DNA of 64,000 bases. It comes from Streptomyces sp. NBC_01244 (GTDB taxonomy: Bacteria; Actinomycetota; Actinomycetes; Streptomycetales; Streptomycetaceae). The position numbers and the translations under genes were made by a program. The notes beneath the pieces were generated by a model. It saw only the letters and a program-made list of their open reading frames with translations, had not been told where the DNA came from and searched no databases. The DNA is taken from assembly GCF_035987325.1 (NCBI RefSeq), contig NZ_CP108488.1, positions 7,750,001-7,814,000 on the forward strand, read 5' to 3'. This document shows positions 53,634-62,909 of the stretch, in pieces; positions within the stretch are counted from its first letter, which is position 1; every line of letters begins with the position of its first letter.

Positions 53634-55121
53634 ATGGCAAACGGGCGAGTGGTCCAGACGGCGGACAGAATGATCGGCAGCCGCCAGCTCGCGGCCCTGC
53701 TTCCGGCGGAGGTACTGGCCCGCCCCGGCTACCGGGCCCTGGCCGACGCCGTCCGCACCCTGATCCTCGACGGCCGGATCGCCCTGCACGTGCGCCTGCC
53801 CGCCGAACGCGAACTCGCCGAGGCGGTCGGCGCCAGCCGGGCCACCGTCACCGGCGCCTACGACCTCCTGCGCGAGAGCGGCTACGTCCGCAGCCGCCGC
53901 GGTTCCGGGACCTGGACCGAGCTCCCCGAAGGCCACCGCCCGGTCGGCGCGCACGCCATCGTCGGCGCCGGCGGCTACAGCGCCGACGGAGACCCCGGCA
54001 TCGACCTCGCCATCGCCGCCATGGGCGCGCCCCAGGACAGCCTCACCGACGCGGTGGCCTGGGCCGCGCCCAGACTCCCCGCCTTCGCCCGCAGCCCCGG
54101 CTACCACCCCTTCGGGCTGCCCGACCTGCGGACCGCCATAGCCGAGCGGTTCACCCGGCGGGGACTGGCGACCCGCCCGGAGCAGATCCTGGTCACGGCG
54201 GGCGCGCAGCAGGCGTTCGCGCTGGTGGTGAGCCTCCTGTGCCGGCCCGGGGACCGGGTGATGACCGAGAACCCGACCTACGCCAACGCCCTGGACGCCC
54301 TGCGCCACGCGCGGCTGCGCACCGGGTCGATCGCCGTCTCCGACGCCGGCTGGGACCTGGAGATCGCCGAGTCCGCGCTGCGCCAGACCGTGCCGAGGCT
54401 CGCGTACGTGATCCCCGACTTCCACAACCCGACGGGCGCGCTGATGCCGGAGGAGCAGCGGCTGCGGCTGCTGGCGGCGACCCGGCGGACCGGGACCTGG
54501 CTGGTGGTCGACGAGACCATCGCCGACATCGCGCTCGACGTGCCGGCGCCCGCCCCGCTGGCCTCGCTCGCGCCGAAGGGCGGGGCCGATCACGTGGTGA
54601 CCATCGGCTCGCTGAGCAAAACGCACTGGGGCGGGCTGCGGGTGGGGTGGATCCGGGCCACCGCCAAGATGATCACGGAGCTGACGGCGGTACGGGTGGC
54701 GGCCGACATGACCGGCTCGGTCCTGGACCAGCTGGTGGCGCTGCCGCTGCTCGAGGGGCTCGAGCGGACGCTGCCCGCGCGGCTCGAGCGGCTACGAGGG
54801 CAGCGGGCGGCGCTGATCGCCTCGCTGGAGCGGCACACGCCGGAGTGGAGCTGGCAGGTGGCGCCGGGCGGGCTCTCGCTCTGGGTGGACCTGGGGGAGC
54901 CGGTCAGCTCCGCGCTGGCGGACCGGGCGGCGGCGGCCGGGGTCAACATCGGGCGGGGCGCGCGGTTCGGGGTGGATCCCGGAACCTTCGAGCACCGGCT
55001 GCGGATCCCGTACACCCTGACGGCGGATCGGCTGGACGAGGGCGTACGGAGGCTGGCGGAGGCGTTTCACGGGGGTGTGCCGCTGCCTTCGGCGGTGGAG
55101 CGGCCGTACTGGGTGGCTTAG
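53634..55121 (+). CDS. MocR-type transcription factor (GntR helix-turn-helix plus aminotransferase domain)
   Basis: 495 residues from ATG 53634 with GGGGAGG 5 nt upstream. The N-terminal winged helix is RALADAVRTLILDGRIALHV, then LPAERELAEAVGASRATVTG. The fold-type I aminotransferase domain carries YHPFGLPDLRTAIAERFTRR and the PLP lysine in TIGSLSKTHWGGLRVGW. MocR proteins sense amines or PLP derivatives and act as activators or repressors. The target could be its own divergent neighbour. The extra N-terminal frame upstream is not used. Confidence 0.9.
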   Translation: MANGRVVQTADRMIGSRQLAALLPAEVLARPGYRALADAVRTLILDGRIALHVRLPAERELAEAVGASRATVTGAYDLLRESGYVRSRRGSGTWTELPEGHRPVGAHAIVGAGGYSADGDPGIDLAIAAMGAPQDSLTDAVAWAAPRLPAFARSPGYHPFGLPDLRTAIAERFTRRGLATRPEQILVTAGAQQAFALVVSLLCRPGDRVMTENPTYANALDALRHARLRTGSIAVSDAGWDLEIAESALRQTVPRLAYVIPDFHNPTGALMPEEQRLRLLAATRRTGTWLVVDETIADIALDVPAPAPLASLAPKGGADHVVTIGSLSKTHWGGLRVGWIRATAKMITELTAVRVAADMTGSVLDQLVALPLLEGLERTLPARLERLRGQRAALIASLERHTPEWSWQVAPGGLSLWVDLGEPVSSALADRAAAAGVNIGRGARFGVDPGTFEHRLRIPYTLTADRLDEGVRRLAEAFHGGVPLPSAVERPYWVA

Positions 55122-55249
55122 CCGGGGGCCGGCCCCCGGGCCCCGGCCGCTGGGTCCCGACCGATGGGCCTCGGTCTGCCTGCCGCACGGGCCCCGGTGC
55201 GGGTGAGGGGGCCCTGCGGGGCGGAGTCCCCTACCGCCCTTCCACCGTT

Positions 55250-55325
55250 CCCCGGGGCTGCGCCCCGGACCCCCTGGGGCTCCGCCCCAGACCCCGGTCC
55301 TCAAACGCCGGACGGCTGGAAAGGC
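55250..55325. repeat. dispersed GC-rich Streptomyces repeat, copy 2
   Basis: GGGGCTGCGCCCCGGACCCC, then GGGGCTCCGCCCCAGACCCC and CCTCAAACGCCGGACGGCTG, related to the 44875-44924 copy. It lies between the convergent MocR and response-regulator genes and probably terminates transcription. Confidence 0.6.
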
Positions 55326-55339
55326 CCGGCTGGATGCGC

Positions 55340-55975
55340 CTACGGCGTGCGGATCAGGCGGCGGGTTGCCGCCGTGGCCACGGCCGAGGTGCGGGAGTCG
55401 ACGCCCAGTTTCGCGTAGATGTGGACCAGGTGGGACTTGACCGTGGCCTGGCTCAGGAAGAGCTGCTTGGAGATCTGCTGGTTCGACAGGCCGTCCGCGA
55501 CGAGCTGGAGGACCTCCAGTTCGCGCTTGGTCAGGGCCTCCGCCGGCGTCCGCATGCGGTCCATCAGGCGCAGCGCCACCGCCGGGGCCAGCGCGGACTG
55601 GCCGGCCGCCGCGGTGCGGACCGCCGCCGCGAGTTCCTCCGGCGGGGCGTCTTTCAGGAGGTAGCCCGAGGCGCCCGCCTCCACCGCCGCCAGGATGTCC
55701 GCGTCCGTGTCGTACGTGGTCAGTACCAGCACGCGGGGGGACGGGGACCGGGCCGTGATCAGGGCCGTGGCCGCCGAGCCGTGCATGCCGCCGCCGGGGC
55801 CGAACTGGAGGTCCATCAGGACCACGTCGACCCCGGTGGAGCCGGCCAGCTCGACCGCGCGTTCCGCCGTCGCCGCCTCCGCCACCACCTCGAAGTCCGG
55901 CTCCGTGTCCAGCACCGCGCGCAGCCCGGCCCGGACCACCGGGTGGTCGTCGGCGAGGAGCAGCCGGATCGTCAT
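55340..55975 (-). CDS. NarL/LuxR-type response regulator
   Basis: 211 residues, ATG overlapping the kinase stop (ATGA). Receiver: LLLADDHPVVRAGLRAVLDT (acidic pair), phospho-Asp in VVLMDLQFGPGGG, and Thr/Lys in VLTTYDT and YLLKDAPPEE. The LuxR helix-turn-helix is LTKRELEVLQLVADGLSNQQ and KQLFLSQATVKSHLVHIYAK. It should regulate the ABC transporter divergent from the kinase gene, as such pairs usually do. Confidence 0.93.
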   Translation of the reverse strand: MTIRLLLADDHPVVRAGLRAVLDTEPDFEVVAEAATAERAVELAGSTGVDVVLMDLQFGPGGGMHGSAATALITARSPSPRVLVLTTYDTDADILAAVEAGASGYLLKDAPPEELAAAVRTAAAGQSALAPAVALRLMDRMRTPAEALTKRELEVLQLVADGLSNQQISKQLFLSQATVKSHLVHIYAKLGVDSRTSAVATAATRRLIRTP

Positions 55976-57210
55976 GACAGGGCCTCCGCGGGCAGGGGAA
56001 GGGTGACGGCCACGGCGGTGCCCTGGCCCGGGGCGGATTCGACCGTGAACAGGCCGCTGAGGGTTTCGGCCCGCGAGCGCATCGCCGGCAGGCCGAAGCC
56101 GCCGCCGTCCGAGGGGGCGGCGGCGGCCGAGGAAGGATCGAAGCCCTTGCCGTCGTCGACGATGTCGAGGGTCACGGAGGAGTCCATGAAGGTCAGGGTG
56201 ATCTCGGCGCGTCCGGCCCCCGCGTGGCGCACCACATTGGCCAGCGCCGACTGCGCGATCCGCAGCAGCGCCACCTCGTAGGGGGTCGGGAGGGGGCGCG
56301 CGGTGCCGCTCAGGGAGAACCGGACCCGGGGGCCCGGCGCCGCCGAGCACAGCCGTTCCAGCGCGGCCGGCAGGGACCCGTGCTCCAGGTCCGGAGGCGT
56401 GAGGGCCCGTACGAAGCGCCGTGCCTCGGCGAGGTTCTCCTGGGCGGCCTCCCGGGCCCGGCCGATGTGCGCGAGGGCCGCCGAACCCTCCGGCAGGCTG
56501 CGCTCGGCGGCCCGCAGGAGGAGCTGGATGGAGGACAGGCCCTGCGCCAGGGTGTCGTGGATCTCCCGGGCGAGCCGCTCCCGCTCGGCCAGGATCCCCG
56601 CGCTCCGCTCGGCCGCGGCCAGCTCGGCCCGGGTGGTGATGAGCTCCTCGATCAGCTCGCGGCGCCGCTCGCTCTCCCGGTACAGCGCCTGGTAGCCCAG
56701 TACGGTCGCCACCGCCACGGCCCCGCCCAGCAGCGGACCGAGGAAGGCCCCCGGGGTCACCGCGCTGCTGTGCGCGACGAAGCCGCCGATCGCCGCGCAG
56801 GCGGTCACCGCGACGGCCGTCACGCCCCAGCGCAGCCGCAGCAGGTGCAGCTCCAGGAAGTACAGCGGGAAGGCGATCCACAGCCCGTCGGGGGAGACCA
56901 CCAGCAGCGCGGCCCAGGCCGCGCCCAGGGCCGCCAGCCACACCGCCCCGGCGCGCGCCGAGGTGTGCACCGCGGGGATCCGTACGCCCGCGAGGTACAC
57001 GGCGGCCAGTACCGCGCAGGCCGCGATCACCCAGCCCGCGCGCGGCGCGGAGTCGGCGACGGCCCGCCCGGCGGCGAGGGCGAGCAGGCCGAAGAACAGG
57101 GCGTGCAGGCACAGCCGCAGGACGCGGGAGACGGGGGTGAGGGTGCGGGCGCCACCGGGCGCGGGGGGCGAGGGGAGGGCGGCCGCGGGGGGCGGCAGGT
57201 GAGCAGTCAT
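55972..57210 (-). CDS. sensor histidine kinase, NarL-partner type
   Basis: 412 residues from ATG 57210; an upstream in-frame start is less likely. The N-terminal half has about five or six hydrophobic segments, then a HisKA_3 dimerisation helix with the phospho-acceptor in ERERLAREIHDTLAQGLSSI. The ATPase domain has the N-box region IAQSALANVVRHAGAGRAEI and the G-box DIVDDGKGFD, with GGGFGLPAMRSRAE. It overlaps the response-regulator gene. No extracellular sensor loop of size, so it probably senses membrane stress or a lipophilic drug. Confidence 0.93.
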   Translation of the reverse strand: MTAHLPPPAAALPSPPAPGGARTLTPVSRVLRLCLHALFFGLLALAAGRAVADSAPRAGWVIAACAVLAAVYLAGVRIPAVHTSARAGAVWLAALGAAWAALLVVSPDGLWIAFPLYFLELHLLRLRWGVTAVAVTACAAIGGFVAHSSAVTPGAFLGPLLGGAVAVATVLGYQALYRESERRRELIEELITTRAELAAAERSAGILAERERLAREIHDTLAQGLSSIQLLLRAAERSLPEGSAALAHIGRAREAAQENLAEARRFVRALTPPDLEHGSLPAALERLCSAAPGPRVRFSLSGTARPLPTPYEVALLRIAQSALANVVRHAGAGRAEITLTFMDSSVTLDIVDDGKGFDPSSAAAAPSDGGGFGLPAMRSRAETLSGLFTVESAPGQGTAVAVTLPLPAEALS

Positions 57211-57247
57211 GGCCTGACCAGCGTAGGTCCGGGTCGGGGGGCCCCGG

Positions 57248-57263
57248 TCAACCAAAGGATTGA
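57248..57263. promoter_or_regulatory. near-palindrome TCAACC-N4-GATTGA between kinase and ABC genes
   Basis: One mismatch from a perfect 6-bp inverted repeat. It lies in the 134-nt divergent interval and is a candidate site for the NarL-type regulator. Confidence 0.4.
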
Positions 57264-57344
57264 TGTCTTCGTGCGCCCTTCGATACGAGGATCCCTACTG
57301 TGGCGCGATGCCTTGTGTCCACGCGGAAGACCAAGGTGGGGAAC

Positions 57345-58433
57345 ATGTTCGTCGCATGGAGAGATCTACGGTTCGCGAAGGGCCGCTTCGCCCTGATGGG
57401 CTCGGTGGTCCTGCTGATCACCCTGCTGGTCGGCCTGTTGTCCGGGCTCACCGCCGGCCTGGCCCGGGAGAACATCTCGGCCATCACCGGCCTGCCCGCC
57501 ACCACCCGCCTCGCGTTCGCCGCGCCCGCCGGGGGCCAGAAGGTCTCCTTCACCAACTCCCAGGTGCCCGAGAAGGCCTGGCTGGCCTGGCGGGAGCAGC
57601 CGGGGGTGACCTCGGCGCAGCCGCTGGGCATCCGCACCACCAACGTCGTCTCGGGTGAGCGCACGGCGGGCGTGTCCGTCTTCGGAGTGGATCCGGCGGG
57701 CTCCCTCGCGCCCCGGGGGAGCGGGCTCACCCAGGGGCAGGTGGTCCTCACGGAGAAGGCCGCCAAGGAGCTCGGCGGGCTGACCGCCGGAGGCAAGCTC
57801 AGGATCGGCCAGGTCGAGATGACCGTGGCCTCGGTGTCCGGCACCGCCGCCTACAGCCACACCCCGGTCGTCTGGATGGACCTCAACGACTGGCAGCGCG
57901 TCGGGAACCCCGGCACCTCCATCGACACCCTCGCCACCGTCGTGGCCCTGGACGGCTCGGGCGTCGACTGGGCGGCCGGGGACAAGGCCACCGGCACCGA
58001 GGCGCAGACCGTCGACGGGGCGCTGAGCGCGATCGGGTCGTACACCTCCGAGAACGGCTCGCTCCAGCTGATGCGCGGGTTCCTCTTCGCCATCTCGGCC
58101 CTGGTCATAGGAGCCTTCTTCACGGTGTGGACCATCCAGCGCAGCGGGGACATCGCCGTGCTGAAGGCACTGGGTGCCTCCACCCCGTACCTGCTCAAGG
58201 ACGCCCTCGGGCAGGCCGTGGTGATGCTGGCGCTCGGCACCGGTGCGGGCACCGCGCTCGCGGCCGGCTTCGGAGCGCTGATCAGCGGCGGGGACGTGCC
58301 CTTCGTGCTCGACGCCGCCACCGTGCTGGTCCCGGCCGCCGTCATGATCGCGCTCGGCGCGCTGGGCGCCGCCCTGTCCATCCGGCGGATCACCGCCGTA
58401 GACCCCCTGACCGCTCTCGGGAGCGCCCGATGA
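57345..58433 (+). CDS. ABC transporter permease (FtsX/MacB-like)
   Basis: 362 residues from ATG 57345 with GGGGA upstream. The first transmembrane helix (about residues 15-40) is followed by a long extracytoplasmic domain. Three C-terminal helices follow (MRGFLFAISALVIGAFFTVW, then QAVVMLALGTGAGTALAAGF, then AATVLVPAAVMIALGALGAA), and the FtsX coupling motif is IAVLKALGASTPYLLKDALG. It overlaps the ATPase gene by ATGA. It likely moves a lipophilic compound or peptide out of the membrane under control of the neighbouring two-component system. Confidence 0.9.
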   Translation: MFVAWRDLRFAKGRFALMGSVVLLITLLVGLLSGLTAGLARENISAITGLPATTRLAFAAPAGGQKVSFTNSQVPEKAWLAWREQPGVTSAQPLGIRTTNVVSGERTAGVSVFGVDPAGSLAPRGSGLTQGQVVLTEKAAKELGGLTAGGKLRIGQVEMTVASVSGTAAYSHTPVVWMDLNDWQRVGNPGTSIDTLATVVALDGSGVDWAAGDKATGTEAQTVDGALSAIGSYTSENGSLQLMRGFLFAISALVIGAFFTVWTIQRSGDIAVLKALGASTPYLLKDALGQAVVMLALGTGAGTALAAGFGALISGGDVPFVLDAATVLVPAAVMIALGALGAALSIRRITAVDPLTALGSAR

Positions 58434-59122
58434 CCCTGCTCGTGCACGACGTCACGCTCACCTACCCGGACGGCGACGGCCGCCTCACCGCGCTGGACGC
58501 GGTCGGCCTGGAGGTGCCGGCCGGCACCCTGACGGCGGTGGTCGGACCCTCCGGTTCCGGCAAGTCCAGCCTGCTGGCGGTCGCCGCCACCCTCGTCACG
58601 CCCGACGCGGGACGGGTGGTCGTGGCCGGGCAGGACACCTCGGAGCTCGGCGCGGGCGAGAAGTCGGCGCTGCGCCGGGAGAAGATCGGCATCGTCTTCC
58701 AGCAGCCGAACCTGCTGGCCTCGCTCACCGCCGCCGAACAGCTCCAGGTCATGGCCCACCTCTCCGGCCGTCCCGCGCGGGCCCTGCGCCGGCGGGCCCT
58801 GGAGCTGCTGGACGCGGTGGGACTGGCCGACAAGGCCGACAAGCGGCCGCACCAGCTCTCCGGGGGGCAGCGCCAGCGGATCAACATCGCCCGCGCCCTG
58901 ATGAACGACCCCGCCGTGCTGCTGGTCGACGAGCCCACCAGCGCCCTCGACCACGAGCGCGGGGCCGCGATCCTGGACCTGCTGGTCACCCTCACCCGGG
59001 AGCGCTCCACCGCCACCGTGCTGGTCACCCACGACCACGCGCACCTGGGGCGGATGGACGCCACGGCGACGATGACCGACGGCCGTCTGGAGCAGGGCGC
59101 GGAGTCCGTCCCGGCCCCGTAG
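58430..59122 (+). CDS. ABC transporter ATP-binding protein (LolD/MacB type)
   Basis: 230 residues, ATG overlapping the permease stop. Walker A GPSGSGKSSLL, Q-loop FQQPNLLAS, signature LSGGQRQRINIARALM, Walker B VLLVDEPTSALD and switch His in VLVTHDHAHL are all present. It pairs with the FtsX-like permease. The gene ends just before the 24-bp hairpin that separates it from allR. Confidence 0.95.
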   Translation: MTLLVHDVTLTYPDGDGRLTALDAVGLEVPAGTLTAVVGPSGSGKSSLLAVAATLVTPDAGRVVVAGQDTSELGAGEKSALRREKIGIVFQQPNLLASLTAAEQLQVMAHLSGRPARALRRRALELLDAVGLADKADKRPHQLSGGQRQRINIARALMNDPAVLLVDEPTSALDHERGAAILDLLVTLTRERSTATVLVTHDHAHLGRMDATATMTDGRLEQGAESVPAP

Positions 59123-59125
59123 GGC

Positions 59126-59179
59126 CTACGGGAATGGCCCCGGCACCCCCTCGAAGGGGTGCCGGGGCCATTCCCGTAG
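59126..59179. terminator. 24-bp perfect bidirectional terminator
   Basis: The 24-nt arms at 59126-59149 and 59156-59179 are exactly complementary around CTCGAA. It lies between the ATPase gene (+) and allR (-). Confidence 0.9.
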
Positions 59180-59188
59180 GGGTGTCGC

Positions 59189-59992
59189 CTACGCGGGGTT
59201 CTGGCTCTGCAGGGCCACCGACAGCTCGGCCGCGACGCCCTGGAGGATCGGCACGAAGGACTCGGCGACGGCCTCGGTCACCCGGCCGGCCGGGCCGGAG
59301 ATGGAGATCGCGGCGGCGGTCGGCGAGTTCGGCACGGAGACCGCCAGGCAGCGGACTCCTATTTCCTGCTCGTTGTCGTCGACCGCGTAACCCACCCGGC
59401 GGACGACCTCCAGGGCCTCCAGGAAGCCCTCGGGCGTGGTGATGGTCTTCTCGGTCGCGGCCGGCATCCCGGTGCGCGAGAGCAGGGCCCGTACCTCGTC
59501 CGCGGGGGTGTAGGCGAGCAGCGCCTTGCCCACGCCGGTGGAGTGCGGCAGCACCCGGCGGCCGACCTCGGTGAACATGCGCATGGAGTGCTTGGACGGC
59601 ACCTGGGCGACGTAGACGATCTCGTCCCCGTCGAGCAGGGCCATGTTCGCGGTCTCGCCGGTCTCCTCCACCAGACGCGCCAGGTAGGGCCGGGCCCAGG
59701 TGCCCAGCAGCCGCGACGCGGACTCGCCGAGGCGGATCAGCCGGGGTCCGAGGGAGTACCGTCGGTTGGGCTGCTGCCGGACATAGCCGCACGCCACGAG
59801 GGTGCGCATGAGGCGATGGATGGTGGGCAGCGGCAGACCGCTGGCGGCGGAGAGCTCGCTGAGGCCGACTTCGCCCCCGGCATCGGCCATGCGTTCGAGC
59901 AGATCGAAGGCGCGCTCAAGGGACTGGACGCCACCGCTGGCGGCGGTGGGCTTGGTGGAGGCGTCGGTGGTGCTGGCGCTGGACGTCGGCAC
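59189..59992 (-). CDS. allR: IclR-family repressor, likely AllR
   Basis: 267 residues from GTG 59992, which has AAAGGA 8 nt upstream; a TTG at 60022 is in frame but unsupported. The N-terminal Ser/Thr/Ala-rich tail is followed by the IclR winged helix (SLERAFDLLERMADAGGEVG, LSELSAASGLPLPTIHRLMR). The effector domain has YVAQVPSKHSMRMF, LPHSTGVGKALLAY and GVRCLAVSVPNSPTAAAISI. IclR repressors of allantoin genes sense allantoate or glyoxylate-type ligands. Divergent from allB-alc and likely binder of the TTCC-N5-GGAA boxes in this window. Confidence 0.88.
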   Translation of the reverse strand: MPTSSASTTDASTKPTAASGGVQSLERAFDLLERMADAGGEVGLSELSAASGLPLPTIHRLMRTLVACGYVRQQPNRRYSLGPRLIRLGESASRLLGTWARPYLARLVEETGETANMALLDGDEIVYVAQVPSKHSMRMFTEVGRRVLPHSTGVGKALLAYTPADEVRALLSRTGMPAATEKTITTPEGFLEALEVVRRVGYAVDDNEQEIGVRCLAVSVPNSPTAAAISISGPAGRVTEAVAESFVPILQGVAAELSVALQSQNPA

Positions 59993-60157
59993 GGGCGCGG
60001 TCCTTTCGGTGCTGGCAGGCAAGCAAGCAGCCTACCGGTCGGTCTGCGTCGGCCCTAGAGCCGGGGCAATGCCGTCCCCGCCGGTCAGAGGCGGTTTGTC
60101 CTGGTGGCGGACGTCCTCGGGAAGTTGCCCGTCCGGTTCCCGGTGGTGGTAGCTACA

Positions 60158-60302
60158 TTCTGCATAGCGAAATCTTAATTCCATCCTGTGGAAACCTCCA
60201 ATTGCGATACGCCGCCGTCAGTGGTCCGTCCGGGCGCTCTTGACTGGTTCCGGATCGACGTGAAGACTCCGTCAACAGAACGTTGAATTTCGCTCTGTGG
60301 AA
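60158..60302 (+). promoter_or_regulatory. operator cluster upstream of allantoinase
   Basis: TTCTG-CATAG-CGAAA near 60158, TTCCA-TCCTG-TGGAA (60179-60193), TCAACA-GAA-CGTTGA (60272-60286, one mismatch) and TTTCG-CTCTG-TGGAA (60288-60302, one mismatch). Both box types occur, as at aceB. Confidence 0.6.
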
Positions 60303-60320
60303 GTAGATGGGGAGGTTCCG

Positions 60321-61664
60321 GTGTCCGACCTGGCTGTGGAACTGGTACTGCGCTCGACGCGCGTCATCACCCCCGAGGGGACGCGTGCCGCTTCGGTGGC
60401 CGTCGCCGGCGGGAAGATCGCGGCCGTGCTGCCGTACGAGGCCGACGTACCGGCCGGTGCCCGGCTGGAGGACTTCGGCGACGACGTGCTCCTCCCCGGC
60501 CTGGTCGACACCCACGTCCACGTGAACGACCCCGGTCGTACCGAGTGGGAAGGCTTCTGGACGGCCACCCGAGCCGCCGCGGCCGGTGGCATCACCACCA
60601 TCCTCGACATGCCGCTCAACTCCCTGCCGCCGACCACGACCACCGCCAACCTGGTGGTCAAGCAGGACGTGGCCCGGACCAAGGCGCACGTGGACGTCGG
60701 CTTCTGGGGCGGCGCGCTGCCGGACAACGTCAAGGACCTGCGCCCGCTGCACGACGCCGGCGTCTTCGGCTTCAAGTGCTTCCTGTCGCCCTCCGGCGTC
60801 GACGAGTTCCCCCTCCTCGACCAGGAGCAGCTCGCCGCCTCGCTCGCCGAGATCACCGGCTTCGGCGGCCTGCTGATCGTGCACGCCGAGGACCCGCACC
60901 ACCTGGATTCCGCGCCGCAGAACCCGGGCCCCAAGTACGCCGACTTCCTGGCCTCCCGCCCCCAGGACGCCGAGAACACCGCGATCCAGAACCTGATCGA
61001 CCAGGCGAAGCGACTGAACGCGCGCGTCCACGTCCTGCACCTGTCCTCCGCCTCCGCGCTGCCGCTGATCGCGGCCGCGAAGGCCGAGGGCGTACAGATC
61101 ACGGTCGAGTCCTGCCCGCACTTCCTCACCCTGACGGCCGAGGAAGTACCGGACGGCGCCACCGAGTTCAAGTGCTGCCCGCCCATCCGCGAGTCCGCCA
61201 ACCAGGACGTCCTGTGGGACGCGCTCGCCGACGGCACGATCGACTGCATCGTCTCCGACCACTCGCCCTCCACCGCGGACCTCAAGACCGGCGACTTCGC
61301 CACCGCGTGGGGCGGCATCTCCTCCCTCCAGCTGGGCCTGCCGGCCATCTGGACCGAGGCGAAGAAGCGCGGCCGCACCCTCGAGGACGTCGTCCGCTGG
61401 ATGTCCGCCGCCCCGGCCGCCCTCGCCGGTCTGGCGAGCAAGGGCGCGATCGAGGCCGGCCGCGACGCCGACTTCGCCGTCCTGGCCCCCGAAGAGACCT
61501 TCACCGTGGACCCGGCCCACCTGCACCACCGCAACCAGGTCACGGCGTACGCGGGCAAGACCCTGCACGGCGTCGTGAAGTCCACCTGGCTGCGCGGCAC
61601 GCGGATCGCCGACCACGGCACCCCGTCCGAGCCCACCGGCCGACTCCTTGAAAGGCAGAACTGA
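60321..61664 (+). CDS. allB: allantoinase
   Basis: 447 residues from GTG 60321 with GGGGAGG 5 nt upstream; GTG 60297 lies inside an operator box. It is a cyclic amidohydrolase with [19 protein letters not shown] (HxH), the carboxylated Lys in [24 protein letters not shown], and the Asp in [17 protein letters not shown]. It opens allantoin to allantoate. It lies 2 nt before the allantoicase gene, one transcript. Confidence 0.95.
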   Translation: MSDLAVELVLRSTRVITPEGTRAASVAVAGGKIAAVLPYEADVPAGARLEDFGDDVLLPGLVDTHVHVNDPGRTEWEGFWTATRAAAAGGITTILDMPLNSLPPTTTTANLVVKQDVARTKAHVDVGFWGGALPDNVKDLRPLHDAGVFGFKCFLSPSGVDEFPLLDQEQLAASLAEITGFGGLLIVHAEDPHHLDSAPQNPGPKYADFLASRPQDAENTAIQNLIDQAKRLNARVHVLHLSSASALPLIAAAKAEGVQITVESCPHFLTLTAEEVPDGATEFKCCPPIRESANQDVLWDALADGTIDCIVSDHSPSTADLKTGDFATAWGGISSLQLGLPAIWTEAKKRGRTLEDVVRWMSAAPAALAGLASKGAIEAGRDADFAVLAPEETFTVDPAHLHHRNQVTAYAGKTLHGVVKSTWLRGTRIADHGTPSEPTGRLLERQN

Positions 61665-61666
61665 CA

Positions 61667-62785
61667 GTGGCGATTGAATCCTTCACCGGCAACGCGAACC
61701 CGTACGGAGGCGGCGACCCGTACGCGGACTACCGCAGCGCGGACTTCCCGTTCACCCAGTACGCGAACCTCGCCGCCCGTGAGCTCGGCGCCGGTGTCAT
61801 CGAGGCCAACGACGAGTTCTTCGCCCAGCGCGAGAACCTGCTGATCTCCGAGGCCGCGCACTTCGACCCCGAGGACTTCGGCCACAAGGGCAAGGTCATG
61901 GACGGCTGGGAGACCCGCCGCCGCCGCGGCATCTCCGCCACCCAGCCGTGGCCGACCCCCGAGGACCACGACTGGGCGCTCGTCCGCCTGGGCGCCCCCG
62001 GCGTCATCCGCGGCATCGTCGTCGACACCGCCCACTTCCGCGGCAACATGCCGCAGGCCGTCTCCGTCGAGGCCACCAACTGGGAAGGCGCCCTCGCGCC
62101 GACCCCGGCGGAGCTCCAGGGCGACGACATCAAGTGGACGACCATCGTCGCCCGCACCCCCGTCGGCGGCCACGCGGCCAACGGCTTCGAGATCGACGTC
62201 GAGCAGCGCTTCACGCACCTGCGCGTCAACCAGCACCCCGACGGCGGCATCGCCCGCCTGCGCGTCTACGGCGAGGTCGTTCCCGACCCCAAGTGGCTCG
62301 CGGCGCTCGGCTCCTTCGACGTGGTGGCGCTGGAGAACGGCGGCTCCGTCCAGGACGCCTCCAACCGCTTCTACTCCCCGCCGACCAACACCATCAACCC
62401 GGGCCGCTCCCGCAAGATGGACGACGGCTGGGAGACCGCCCGCCGCCGTGACAACGGCAACGACTGGATCCGCTACCAGCTCGTCGCCGAGTCCGAGATC
62501 CGCGCCGTCGAGATCGACACCGCGTACCTCAAGGGCAACTCGGCCGGCTGGGCCTCGCTGTCCGTCAAGACGGGCGAGGAGGGCGAGTGGACCGAGTTCC
62601 TGCCGCGCACCCGCCTGCAGCCCGACACCAACCACCGCTTCGTGCTCGACGCCCCGGCGGTGGGCACGCACGTGCGCATCGACATCTTCCCGGACGGCGG
62701 CTTCTCCCGCCTGCGCCTCTTCGGCGCGCTGACGGAGGCCGGCACCGCCGCGCACACCGCCCGTCACCAGGAGCTGGGCGGCTGA
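61667..62785 (+). CDS. alc: allantoicase
   Basis: 372 residues, GTG start just after the allB stop. Two repeated jelly-roll halves are visible: GKVMDGWETRRRRG, then IVVDTAHFRGNMPQAVSVEA in the first, and KMDDGWETARRRDNGNDW with VEIDTAYLKGNSAGWASLSV in the second. It hydrolyses allantoate to ureidoglycolate and urea. Ureidoglycolate lyase, urease and glycerate kinase are not visible in this window. Confidence 0.95.
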   Translation: MAIESFTGNANPYGGGDPYADYRSADFPFTQYANLAARELGAGVIEANDEFFAQRENLLISEAAHFDPEDFGHKGKVMDGWETRRRRGISATQPWPTPEDHDWALVRLGAPGVIRGIVVDTAHFRGNMPQAVSVEATNWEGALAPTPAELQGDDIKWTTIVARTPVGGHAANGFEIDVEQRFTHLRVNQHPDGGIARLRVYGEVVPDPKWLAALGSFDVVALENGGSVQDASNRFYSPPTNTINPGRSRKMDDGWETARRRDNGNDWIRYQLVAESEIRAVEIDTAYLKGNSAGWASLSVKTGEEGEWTEFLPRTRLQPDTNHRFVLDAPAVGTHVRIDIFPDGGFSRLRLFGALTEAGTAAHTARHQELGG

Positions 62786-62840
62786 CGCCACCCTCGTGAC
62801 CGCCCCGGGGGCCGACACCCCCGGGGCATGCTCGAACACC

Positions 62841-62878
62841 CCGCAGGGGCGCACCGTTTCGACGGTGCGCCCCTGCGG
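62841..62878 (+). terminator. 17-bp hairpin with TTCG tetraloop after alc
   Basis: CCGCAGGGGCGCACCGT pairs perfectly with ACGGTGCGCCCCTGCGG around TTCG. A smaller CCCCGGGG hairpin precedes it at about 62805-62826. Confidence 0.9.
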
Positions 62879-62909
62879 TGTCCGCACCCCGGCCGGCCGC
62901 CCTGACGGC

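Noticed and set aside
53483..56281. A 932-codon plus-strand frame over MocR and the response regulator
   Set aside because: It has no domain similarity and lies over genes with clear motifs on both strands.
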